DNA of 14,570 nt, from the NCBI GenBank assembly GCA_001563325.1, contig LRSK01000078.1:1-14570 (forward strand). Direction: 5' to 3'. This DNA comes from Candidatus Thorarchaeota archaeon SMTZ1-83 (GTDB lineage: Archaea; Asgardarchaeota; Thorarchaeia; Thorarchaeales; Thorarchaeaceae). A model generated the notes under the pieces. That model saw nothing but the letters and a program-made list of their open reading frames with translations, was not told the DNA's origin and did no database searches. A program made the translations under genes and the position numbers. Within the stretch, counting starts at the first letter, position 1. Every line of letters starts with the position of its first letter. Shown in pieces: positions 1-6,123 of the stretch.

Positions 1-2
1 GA

Positions 3-347
3 TGGGCTCTCCCTGGAGGCTTTGTTGAGTACGGTGAAACAGTAGAACAGGCTGCTGCCAGGGAGGCCTTTGAAGAAACCTCGATGAGAGTTGAGTTGGA
101 AGCGATTCTGGGAGTGTACAGCGCCCCCGACAGAGACCCAAGAGGCCACGTAATTACAACTGCGTTCGTGGCGCGTCCATTAGGCGGAGAGCCAAGGGGT
201 AGAGACGACGCAGAGATAGCATCTTGGGTTAACCTAGAGTCAATAGGTACGGATGATATGGCCTTCGACCATGGTCTCATCGTTGGAGACCTGAAAATGT
301 GGTTAGAACAGAATTCGACCTTCTGGTCGACCAAGACTCGTCAGTGA
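3..347 (+). CDS. Nudix hydrolase, 5'-truncated by window edge
   Basis: The frame is open from base 3 through the TGA at 345-347, so this is the C-terminal part (114 codons) of a gene that starts before the window. It encodes an almost perfect Nudix box (pattern GX5EX7REUXEEXGU) at codons beginning at 18-84: G, five residues, E, seven residues, RE, then FEE followed by TSM. The usual Gly near the end of the box is Ser. The residues before it (WALPGG) are the typical lead-in. Nudix enzymes cleave nucleoside diphosphates linked to another moiety, using Mg2+ bound by the box glutamates; this resembles ADP-ribose/NUDT-like members, but the substrate cannot be fixed from the sequence. The ATG at 84 lies inside the box, so it is not the true start. 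It is convergent with the next gene, two bases apart. Confidence 0.9.
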   Translation, partial: WALPGGFVEYGETVEQAAAREAFEETSMRVELEAILGVYSAPDRDPRGHVITTAFVARPLGGEPRGRDDAEIASWVNLESIGTDDMAFDHGLIVGDLKMWLEQNSTFWSTKTRQ

Positions 348-349
348 CT

Positions 350-706
350 CTAGAGATCAAGTATCTCCAGCTTCTCGGCAAGCTTGATTATAGGCAGATA
401 TGCGACCCTTGGCTCTGCCTCTAGGGTCTTGACAAACCTGATGGCTTCCTTCTCACGGGAAGTGTAGGAGAGAAAACCTCCTTCGGGGGGTCCTTCGCCC
501 TCTGCATACACCCATAGCGGGAGTCCGTAGGCCTCAAAGAATCCGTGGTGGGATATCAGGGTTCCATAGATGTGGCGACCGTTGTATTCAAAGTAGAGCA
601 TACTCGCTGGACGGTCCCTTTGCGAGGAAGAAACTAGCATCCTCGCAAGCTCCATCATCGATTCGAGTTTGATATTAATGGGTGACTTCACGGCTTCCGG
701 GCTCAT
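350..706 (-). CDS. Small protein of unknown function (118 aa)
   Basis: I do not recognise this 118-residue protein. It has no membrane segment. The N-terminal ~35 residues look helical; the middle (about 35-80) alternates short strands rich in Tyr, Gly and His (LYFEYNGRHIYG, then LPLWVYAEGEG); the C-terminal third is helical again. A compact alpha/beta fold is plausible. The ATG at 706 is preceded by AAGGTGG, which fits an archaeal ribosome-binding site, and by a TATA-like CTTATAAG about 36 bases upstream, so the start is well supported. It is transcribed alone: it converges on the Nudix gene, and the HerA-like gene upstream ends 80 bases away in the same direction with a promoter in between. 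Confidence 0.7.
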   Translation of the reverse strand: MSPEAVKSPINIKLESMMELARMLVSSSQRDRPASMLYFEYNGRHIYGTLISHHGFFEAYGLPLWVYAEGEGPPEGGFLSYTSREKEAIRFVKTLEAEPRVAYLPIIKLAEKLEILDL

Positions 707-738
707 TCTACCACCTTAAGGCCACACGACTTCACCCG

Positions 739-746
739 CTTATAAG
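739..746 (-). promoter_or_regulatory. TATA-like box for the 118-aa gene
   Basis: CTTATAAG is a perfect 8-bp palindrome centred about 36 bases before the ATG at 706. This is where an archaeal TATA box would sit for a very short leader (start site expected about 25 bases downstream). The call rests on sequence and spacing only. Confidence 0.45.
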
Positions 747-785
747 GGTAATTTTAGGGCGAAAGGGGTCGCGCTTACTTGTGAA

Positions 786-2942
786 CTAGTCATCGAGGTC
801 AGCCAGTCGGGAGGAGATGGTAGTCACTTCTTTTCGATTGTCACCCACGACAACTACCGATACACAAGTGAGGCTCCCGCTTGCTCCTCCCGAGAGGGCC
901 GCGCGAAGACTGTCTTTTCGAAACAGAACGAAAGAGAAGCCCTCTCCATGGCACACAGAATCAATGGACATACCTAGACCTACAAGGACTGTGACAATCT
1001 CTTCGACCACTAGACTAGGTTCCTTGTCACGTTTCATGATTGCTTCCGATTCTCTGTGTGGGCTCTTGGTCCCAAATAGAAACTCGTGAGTAACCGGGGA
1101 ATACAGGACCTTGCGTGTAATCGCCTTCCCCAAGAGTGAGGTCGATACCGGTCCAAAACGACGAATCATCACTTCACTCCCGTCGATTACTGCAGGAGTG
1201 TATGCGTCAAATGGTGCTTCGACAGAAAGCTCCCACTCCATCCGGGACGCTGGCACTGGGTCTTCCTCCCTAGGAGATGGTTCCTCAGTTATGTCGATCT
1301 CCTGCATCTGTCTATCAGACAAAGCCTGGATGTAATCCTTCATCCAGGCATCAAGAAGCTCCCAGTCCTCCTTACTGAGCTTCAACGGGGGCCTCGCAAT
1401 CTCGGACCGCTCCTCCACAGACTCCGTCTCAGGCGGTTCCAGTCCCTCTGGCGGCGTATCTTCTGGGGTCTTCAAGCGTACGGCCTCGAACATGGCAGAG
1501 AGTCGGTCTGTGCCTCCATGTTGAGAGATACGAGGTCGCACCTGAATCATGAATCCGCGTTTGTTCTCTGTACTCTGGTCGAATAGTAAAGCAACCCCAC
1601 GTGGGAGACTGCTAATGAAGACCTTGTCACGAAACTTCTCTGGCATCACAGCAGGTGCCCTCTGTTGTAAGGCACGGATATCAGAGTCATGCGATAGAGA
1701 ATGGGAAACAATGATGTCTGCCTGAGATATCGCTTCGTCAGCAACTGCCGAAGGTTGTTGAGTGCACAATACTAAGCTACAACCAAAGCGTCGACCGAGC
1801 TTTGCATAGCTTACAATCGCCTCTTTGGCCGGAGTGCTTCCAGACTTGGGAACCAGAGTATGAGCCTCATCTACTATCAACCAAGTGGGAGGTAGTTCTT
1901 CTCGTGCACTTACTCCTTCGTCAGTCCACGCCATTCGATAGGTCAAGACTTGTCTACACAGCATATTGGTGAGAATGGCAAGCACAGTTTCTGCGTCTGA
2001 GCCAAGCGGGGCCACATCGACTACCGTGATTCGACCTGCAATTGCTAAATCCTGAGCACTTGCACCTCCTGGATGAAAGACTCCCAGTTTGTCAGCACTC
2101 TTCAGTCTCTGTACCATTGCCGTTCTTGTCGCAGGCTGATACAGAGCCTGTAGCTGTTTCGATTCCATGCACGATATCATGTCTTTGATGCTGAAATCGC
2201 GTTTTGGATCAATTCTGTTACCGCTCTCGCTGATGTAGCCCTTACGAAGGCTCTCGAGGATGTCTCCCATCAGGTTATCCATTGCGGTGCTCAATTGCCC
2301 GCCTTTTTCCAATACATATCCCCAATCTGCTGCCGTCAGTTCCCTCGGACTTATCGCAAGCGGAAAGAGCCGTGCCTTCTTCTTCACTTCATCAGGAAGC
2401 CCGTTGTACGTCCTATGGGGGATGTAGACGGCAACTGGAAATCCTCGTGCCTCCAGACCCCATTTTCTGAGAAGATCCTCTTGGTCAATGTTCGGTTCAA
2501 CACCCTGTCTGAACACGTCAACAGTGTCGATGACTACGCCTGCTACCTCAATCTCTCTACGTTCCATCGTACGTGCAAGCTCTTCCGCGATTATGCCAAG
2601 TGTGTAGCTCTTTCCAGAGCCCCTCTTACCAGCGACGAGCATTACATGGGGACTCACGAGGTCCAAGTGTACGGGCATTCCGAGGAGCGATTCAAGAATT
2701 TCATCACACGACTCTGCCACCGCTCCAATCATACCGAGTCCTGTATGTGGATACTTTCGGTGGAAGGACTCAGATCGGCCGATGATAACACCCATTCCTG
2801 GATCCACAAGTAAGTCCAGAGGCTCTTCTACCCCGGGTTGATACGGCAGGGCATCCTTCGGGAGAAGGTCTACTGGCTTCTCTGCGACAGGTTTCTCATA
2901 TGTTTGCGGAGTATTATCTTCTGAATGGTGGTGGTCGTCCAA
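786..2942 (-). CDS. HerA-like hexameric ATPase (DUF87 type) with long C-terminal extension
   Basis: This 718-residue P-loop ATPase belongs to the HerA/FtsK superfamily. Visible motifs are Walker A GKRGSGKS at 105-112, a conserved D-T-V-D strand near 139-142, Walker B with the catalytic pair TWLIVDEAH at 353-361, a likely arginine-finger stretch KLGRRFG at 381-387, and the sensor-like strand CTQQPS at 393-398. Family members are ring motors that pump or process DNA; HerA works with the nuclease NurA in end resection. No nurA is adjacent. Two features depart from classical HerA: only about 100 residues precede Walker A, leaving little room for a full HAS beta-barrel, and about 200 extra residues follow the ATPase core (from ~515), beginning with an acidic Pro/Glu-rich linker. 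The start is TTG with GGGAG just upstream; the first internal Met is residue 50, so TTG is the best choice. The gene lies 74 bases after a membrane-anchored winged-helix gene. Confidence 0.85.
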   Translation of the reverse strand: MDDHHHSEDNTPQTYEKPVAEKPVDLLPKDALPYQPGVEEPLDLLVDPGMGVIIGRSESFHRKYPHTGLGMIGAVAESCDEILESLLGMPVHLDLVSPHVMLVAGKRGSGKSYTLGIIAEELARTMERREIEVAGVVIDTVDVFRQGVEPNIDQEDLLRKWGLEARGFPVAVYIPHRTYNGLPDEVKKKARLFPLAISPRELTAADWGYVLEKGGQLSTAMDNLMGDILESLRKGYISESGNRIDPKRDFSIKDMISCMESKQLQALYQPATRTAMVQRLKSADKLGVFHPGGASAQDLAIAGRITVVDVAPLGSDAETVLAILTNMLCRQVLTYRMAWTDEGVSAREELPPTWLIVDEAHTLVPKSGSTPAKEAIVSYAKLGRRFGCSLVLCTQQPSAVADEAISQADIIVSHSLSHDSDIRALQQRAPAVMPEKFRDKVFISSLPRGVALLFDQSTENKRGFMIQVRPRISQHGGTDRLSAMFEAVRLKTPEDTPPEGLEPPETESVEERSEIARPPLKLSKEDWELLDAWMKDYIQALSDRQMQEIDITEEPSPREEDPVPASRMEWELSVEAPFDAYTPAVIDGSEVMIRRFGPVSTSLLGKAITRKVLYSPVTHEFLFGTKSPHRESEAIMKRDKEPSLVVEEIVTVLVGLGMSIDSVCHGEGFSFVLFRKDSLRAALSGGASGSLTCVSVVVVGDNRKEVTTISSRLADLDD

Positions 2943-2975
2943 GAGACTCCCTCAGGATAGCCGCGCTTTGAAATC

Positions 2976-2982
2976 GAATAAA
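2976..2982 (-). promoter_or_regulatory. TATA-like box for the HerA-like gene
   Basis: TTTATTC on the minus strand is centred about 37 bases upstream of the TTG start at 2942, the same spacing as at the 118-aa gene. It suggests the ATPase gene has its own promoter even though it follows another gene on the same strand. Confidence 0.4.
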
Positions 2983-3016
2983 GGTTTGTGGGACACGCGC
3001 GCCTGCAATTCCAACG

Positions 3017-3460
3017 CTAGTCATCATCATCGACCCAGGCCATATTAGGCTCCCATGGACTCACTGATGTATCGCGCACGAACCTTTCATTCTCCAGATA
3101 TCCAGTCAGTTTCTGGTTCATGAGGGCATCCCTCAAAATCTCTTCAATACGTTCCGGATGATAGCCAGTTTCCGTTTCTAATTCTGAGATTGTGACGCTT
3201 TTCCTCATTGATGCAATCTCTATGACAGTGTCTTCCTCGCGAGATCTCTTGGACCCTGGGCCCCAGAGAAAAGCCCCCAGCAACCGGAGAAGTATACCTC
3301 CAACAACCAGGATCCCCGACAAAATCAGAATGATTGCATCTGCTGCCAAATCGGGATTTGCGGACGCAATGGCGAACATCAGCAACCCACCAGTCATCAG
3401 AATATAAGACGCAAAGACTGCATACGTACCAATGATATCCGGGGATTTGCTCAAGGTCAT
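3017..3460 (-). CDS. Two-TM membrane protein with cytoplasmic winged-helix-like domain
   Basis: From the ATG at 3460 this is 147 residues. Two hydrophobic helices (about residues 9-33 and 40-67) are joined by a short acidic loop and followed by a basic patch (GSKRSRE), which by the positive-inside rule puts the tail in the cytoplasm. Residues ~80-133 read as a helix-turn-helix with a wing: a helix ending SVTISELETETG, a second helix HPERIEEILRDAL, then a strand-like KLTGYLENERFV. The protein ends in an Asp run. Such tails can bind DNA or proteins; the role here is unknown. The frame also opens at ATG 3478 and GTG 3481, but a TATA-like box at 3497-3502 lies too close for those and fits 3460 better. 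It lies directly upstream of the HerA-like ATPase gene and may be functionally linked to it, which is inference. Confidence 0.7.
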   Translation of the reverse strand: MTLSKSPDIIGTYAVFASYILMTGGLLMFAIASANPDLAADAIILILSGILVVGGILLRLLGAFLWGPGSKRSREEDTVIEIASMRKSVTISELETETGYHPERIEEILRDALMNQKLTGYLENERFVRDTSVSPWEPNMAWVDDDD

Positions 3461-3496
3461 TTCCCATCGCTTCAACATCACGTATGACTATCTGGG

Positions 3497-3502
3497 CTTT
3501 TA
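3497..3502 (-). promoter_or_regulatory. TATA-like box for the membrane winged-helix gene
   Basis: TAAAAG on the minus strand is centred about 40 bases upstream of ATG 3460. An archaeal start site about 25 bases downstream would fall near 3475, inside the longer version of the reading frame, which is the reason for preferring the shorter start. Confidence 0.3.
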
Positions 3503-3567
3503 GAGATTGGGAGGCGACTCGACATGCCACGTAACACTCAAAACGCGAACACTATTGAGAACTGATC

Positions 3568-4347
3568 ATGCACGACTCTATTCAGGATGGTGACCTTGTC
3601 TACATCTTTCTCGATGCAAAGAGGAACTGGATCAGGAAAGTGAAAGCAGGCGAGGCGTTTCACTCTAATAAAGGAATCATCCAATACGATGACCTAATCG
3701 GTCGTCCGTTCGGTCTGAGGGCGGAGAGCCACTCCGGCGCTGTCTTTCAGATTCATAGACCAAACCAGACTGATGTCCAGATAGCCATGGGGAGGAACAC
3801 ACAGATTGTGTATCCCAAAGACGCGGGGATAATCCTTATTGAGTGTGAGATAGTCGCCGGCTCCAGAGTCGTGGAATCCGGAACAGGTTCAGGAGCCCTA
3901 ACGGGTATACTTGCCAGGGCTGTCGGTCCGACTGGGCAGGTCTATACATACGAGGTGAGAGAAGACATGTTCAACGGTGCCAAGAGGAATCTCCAACGAC
4001 ACGGACTGACTGAGAATGTAACCATGCATCACCGGGACATCTTGGATGGCATAGAAGAGAGAGATGTTGATGCAGTTGTCCTAGATTTGGCCACACCCTG
4101 GGATGTGGTGGATGCGGCTCATCATGCCCTCAGACCGAGTCGCATGCTCGCAAGTTACAGTCCTACCATTGAACAGTCCATGAAGACCTGCAAGGCTCTT
4201 GGCGAGGCAGGCACTTGGGGCATGATCAAGACTCTCGAAGTTCTCCAGCGAGAAATCATGGTACGTGAGGGCAAGACCCGACCAACAACCTGGATGGTCG
4301 GGCACACAGGCTACATGACATTCGCAAGATCGATGTCTGACAAGTGA
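3568..4347 (+). CDS. trmI: tRNA (adenine-N1)-methyltransferase, TrmI family
   Basis: This is a full-length class I SAM-dependent methyltransferase (259 aa, normal for the family) that makes 1-methyladenosine in the T-loop of tRNA. Position 58 is universal; archaeal enzymes such as that of Pyrococcus abyssi also modify 57. Residues 1-~75 form the TrmI N-terminal beta domain. The SAM-binding motif I is VVESGTGSGALT at 101-112, the acidic residue that binds the ribose is the Glu in YTYEV near 129, the catalytic-site motif is LDLATPW at 172-178, and the family C-terminal signature RPTTWMVGHTGY is at 238-249. The enzyme is normally a homotetramer in the cytoplasm. The ATG at 3568 gives a family-standard N-terminus; no strong ribosome-binding site precedes it, so translation may be leaderless or nearly so. 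It is divergent from the membrane winged-helix gene, with 107 bases between the two start codons. Confidence 0.95.
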   Translation: MHDSIQDGDLVYIFLDAKRNWIRKVKAGEAFHSNKGIIQYDDLIGRPFGLRAESHSGAVFQIHRPNQTDVQIAMGRNTQIVYPKDAGIILIECEIVAGSRVVESGTGSGALTGILARAVGPTGQVYTYEVREDMFNGAKRNLQRHGLTENVTMHHRDILDGIEERDVDAVVLDLATPWDVVDAAHHALRPSRMLASYSPTIEQSMKTCKALGEAGTWGMIKTLEVLQREIMVREGKTRPTTWMVGHTGYMTFARSMSDK

Positions 4348-4355
4348 CCAAAACC

Positions 4356-4361
4356 TTATAT
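4356..4361 (+). promoter_or_regulatory. TATA-like box upstream of the small-protein operon
   Basis: TTATAT is preceded by CAAAACC, which resembles a purine-rich BRE element. It lies just after the trmI stop. The expected start site is near 4385, giving a leader of about 45 bases before ATG 4431. Confidence 0.45.
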
Positions 4362-4383
4362 GAGGAGGCTCATACTCCCAAGT

Positions 4384-4413
4384 GTCGATTGTTGTTGTCG
4401 ATTGTTGTCGATT
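4384..4413 (+). repeat. Short direct repeats of GTCGATT in the leader
   Basis: GTCGATT occurs three times (4384-4390, 4397-4403, 4407-4413), separated by GTTGTT and GTT. The block begins almost exactly where transcription from the TATA box at 4356 would start and ends 17 bases before the ATG at 4431. It could be an operator, an RNA-level site, or simple slippage; nothing in the sequence decides between these. Confidence 0.6.
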
Positions 4414-4430
4414 ATTGCTGGTAGATCACA

Positions 4431-4799
4431 ATGTCATATCGTCATAAGAGAACCTCAGCCTTAAAGAGAACGCGAGAAATACTCGAGGATTACGAGTATC
4501 GGGAAGAGAGCAAATACGGGCTACCTCAGGTTGGAGCGGCAATCAACCAGACTGCCAAACGCGAGGGGGCTCACAGCGAGCCTGAAGAGGAAGCAAACAG
4601 ACGCACTGAAGGGACTGGAGAAAGGCCAGGACAAGAAATCCCAATCCCACCAATGCCTGTCAACGAAGCCGAATTTCTGGAGGAGTACGTCCCAATTGAG
4701 GAAGCCAGCTTCGAAGTGGAAGCCACAAAGGAGAAGATTGAGAAGAAGCGCAAAAGGCGCAACTACCGAGAGTTTCGATCCGAATATGAAAATGGATAG
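4431..4799 (+). CDS. Small, highly charged protein of unknown function (122 aa)
   Basis: I do not recognise this protein. It is dominated by Lys, Arg and Glu, with a basic N-terminus (SYRHKRTSALKRTRE), a central Glu/Pro/Gly-rich part that looks disordered (about 45-85), and a strongly basic helical C-terminus (KEKIEKKRKRRNYREFR). There is no membrane segment. The mixed-charge, low-complexity make-up suggests a nucleic-acid- or protein-binding linker rather than an enzyme. The downstream coiled-coil winged-helix gene starts 12 bases after its stop, and that gene's ribosome-binding site overlaps this stop codon, so the two are almost certainly co-transcribed. Confidence 0.65.
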   Translation: MSYRHKRTSALKRTREILEDYEYREESKYGLPQVGAAINQTAKREGAHSEPEEEANRRTEGTGERPGQEIPIPPMPVNEAEFLEEYVPIEEASFEVEATKEKIEKKRKRRNYREFRSEYENG

Positions 4800-4811
4800 G
4801 GGAGATTCGAC

Positions 4812-5183
4812 ATGTCAAGGCCTAAGATGGATGAACTCATGTACGAGATCAAGGAACTACGCGAAACCGTTCTAGAACTGCAGAAGACGGTGCGGCAGAT
4901 GAGTGCTCGACTTGAAAGTGAGGCCCGCAACAAGAACAGTGTAGCAGAGCTAGTTGATTACATGCTCCTGTCGGACCAAGGGGGCGTCATTGAGGGGGAT
5001 GCGAGTTGGGCCAGACTTGTGAGTCTGCTCAGAGAGGCCGACCAGGGGCTGACTGCAACGGAACTAGCACCCATGTGGGGCAAGTCGCGCTCCAGAACTA
5101 GCGAGGTTCTTAACATTCTGGTGCAGGACGGACAATTAGTCAAATATCGTGATGGAAGGACAATTCGTTTTCGAACCTCTTAG
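4812..5183 (+). CDS. Coiled-coil plus winged-helix DNA-binding protein (123 aa)
   Basis: Residues ~5-40 form an amphipathic coiled coil with Leu/Val at heptad positions (EIKELRETVLELQKTVRQM), suited to dimerisation. Residues ~60-123 read as a MarR/ArsR-like winged helix: a helix around WARLVSLLREA, the turn GLTATELAPMWGKSRS, a recognition-type helix RTSEVLNILVQDG, then the wing QLVKYRDGRTIRFR. This pattern implies a dimeric transcription regulator or chromatin-associated factor; the target is unknown. The ATG at 4812 has GGGGAGAT five to six bases upstream, a strong site overlapping the previous stop codon at 4797-4799. It forms an operon-like pair with the charged protein, which could be its partner (inference). 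Confidence 0.75.
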   Translation: MSRPKMDELMYEIKELRETVLELQKTVRQMSARLESEARNKNSVAELVDYMLLSDQGGVIEGDASWARLVSLLREADQGLTATELAPMWGKSRSRTSEVLNILVQDGQLVKYRDGRTIRFRTS

Positions 5184-5269
5184 AGAGGCTCCCTGATTGT
5201 TCACATCCACCAGATTCTACACAGCTGTAGCAACATTCGTTGACAGTCATTCCCGCGTCCCAATTAGTC

Positions 5270-5276
5270 TTAAGTA
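5270..5276 (+). promoter_or_regulatory. Possible TATA box for the TPR-like gene
   Basis: TTAAGTA lies about 48 bases before GTG 5320. A start site about 25 bases downstream (near 5298) would leave a short leader before the GTG and would exclude the ATG at 5292. Confidence 0.3.
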
Positions 5277-5319
5277 GAGCCTCTGAACTCTATGGGCAGA
5301 AACTCGGAACTGCCTGAGA

Positions 5320-6123
5320 GTGTTCGTCGTGGGAAACGAAGCGCCTGGAAAACGAGTACACAGCGGCACTGACGACGTTGACGTCTACACTAGCAGGCTC
5401 TATGAATTGAACATGCAAGCACAGGATGCAGTCAAGGAGTTCTCTCTCCATGACATTGACGACGTCCCAGGGCTTGAGAAGAAACGCATCACCATGCACA
5501 ACGCCTACACGGAGCTCTATGATGAGATTGCAGACTTCAGTGATGAGATCAGAGGTGAGGAGTTTGATATCTCCTACATTCGTGAAAGAATCACTCACTC
5601 TGAGGGAGACACGAAGGAGCAATTGGAGAATGCTCTGAAGGAGCTCATCGCAAAGGCCCAAGAAACGCTTGCGGACGTATGGATGGCCAAGGTCATGGCC
5701 TGGCTCCATCAAGCCGCAGCTGCGAAAGGACCCTTCATAGAGAGCGAGCACCCTGACAAGCTGAAGAGCGCCTCAGCCCACCTCGCCGAAGTATTCACAA
5801 TGCTGGAGAAGCCGTTCTCTGCAGTACCATCAAAGGCTGATGGAACAGAGAAGCTCAGAAGAGTTGCACTGGGTCATAAGGCGTACTCCCTAATGAGCGA
5901 AGGACGCGAAGAGGACGACAAAGAGCTTGCTGGGATACTTGGCAACAACAAGACAGCTGAGGCCGAGTTCTATGATGAGTTTCTAAACGAGCTGATTGGA
6001 AAGGAGAGCACATTACTTTATGAAGGACAAGAAAGCGAACAGGCAGAAGATATCCATGATACAGTCCTGGAAACAGAACACTGCAGGATTAAGCGAAGTC
6101 TACTTGGCAATGACCTACAATGA
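5320..6123 (+). CDS. N-terminal part of an all-helical, TPR-like protein (possibly split by frameshift)
   Basis: This 267-codon frame starts at GTG (5320; GTG 5329 is equally possible) with no clear ribosome-binding site. Apart from the first ~25 residues it is predicted all-helical and acidic, with TPR-like spacing in its second half (for example ALGHKAYSLMSEGRE, then helices to SEQAEDIHDTVLETEH). No signal peptide or membrane helix is visible. It overlaps the next frame and ends at TGA 6121-6123. The helix ending VLETEHC would pair naturally with the helix that opens the next frame (GLSEVYLAMTYNDIADAQ), as TPR helix B to helix A, so the two may be one ~745-residue protein interrupted by an extra base near 6085. 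Function is unknown; TPR scaffolds usually hold multi-protein complexes. Confidence 0.65.
   Translation: MFVVGNEAPGKRVHSGTDDVDVYTSRLYELNMQAQDAVKEFSLHDIDDVPGLEKKRITMHNAYTELYDEIADFSDEIRGEEFDISYIRERITHSEGDTKEQLENALKELIAKAQETLADVWMAKVMAWLHQAAAAKGPFIESEHPDKLKSASAHLAEVFTMLEKPFSAVPSKADGTEKLRRVALGHKAYSLMSEGREEDDKELAGILGNNKTAEAEFYDEFLNELIGKESTLLYEGQESEQAEDIHDTVLETEHCRIKRSLLGNDLQ

Noticed and set aside
2295..2813. 172-codon plus-strand frame inside the HerA-like gene
   Set aside because: It is antisense to the Walker A region of a clear ATPase and shows no recognisable protein pattern.
4384..4413. CRISPR-like array
   Set aside because: The repeat unit is only seven bases with 3-6-base spacers; it does not resemble CRISPR repeats and no cas genes are present.
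5217..5230. Hairpin CTACA-CAGC-TGTAG between the winged-helix and TPR-like genes
   Set aside because: A five-base stem is expected by chance at this length, and no T-run or conserved context accompanies it.
5292..5372. ATG at 5292 as start of the TPR-like gene
   Set aside because: It is in another frame, stops after 26 codons, and lies upstream of the expected transcription start from the TATA-like box at 5270.
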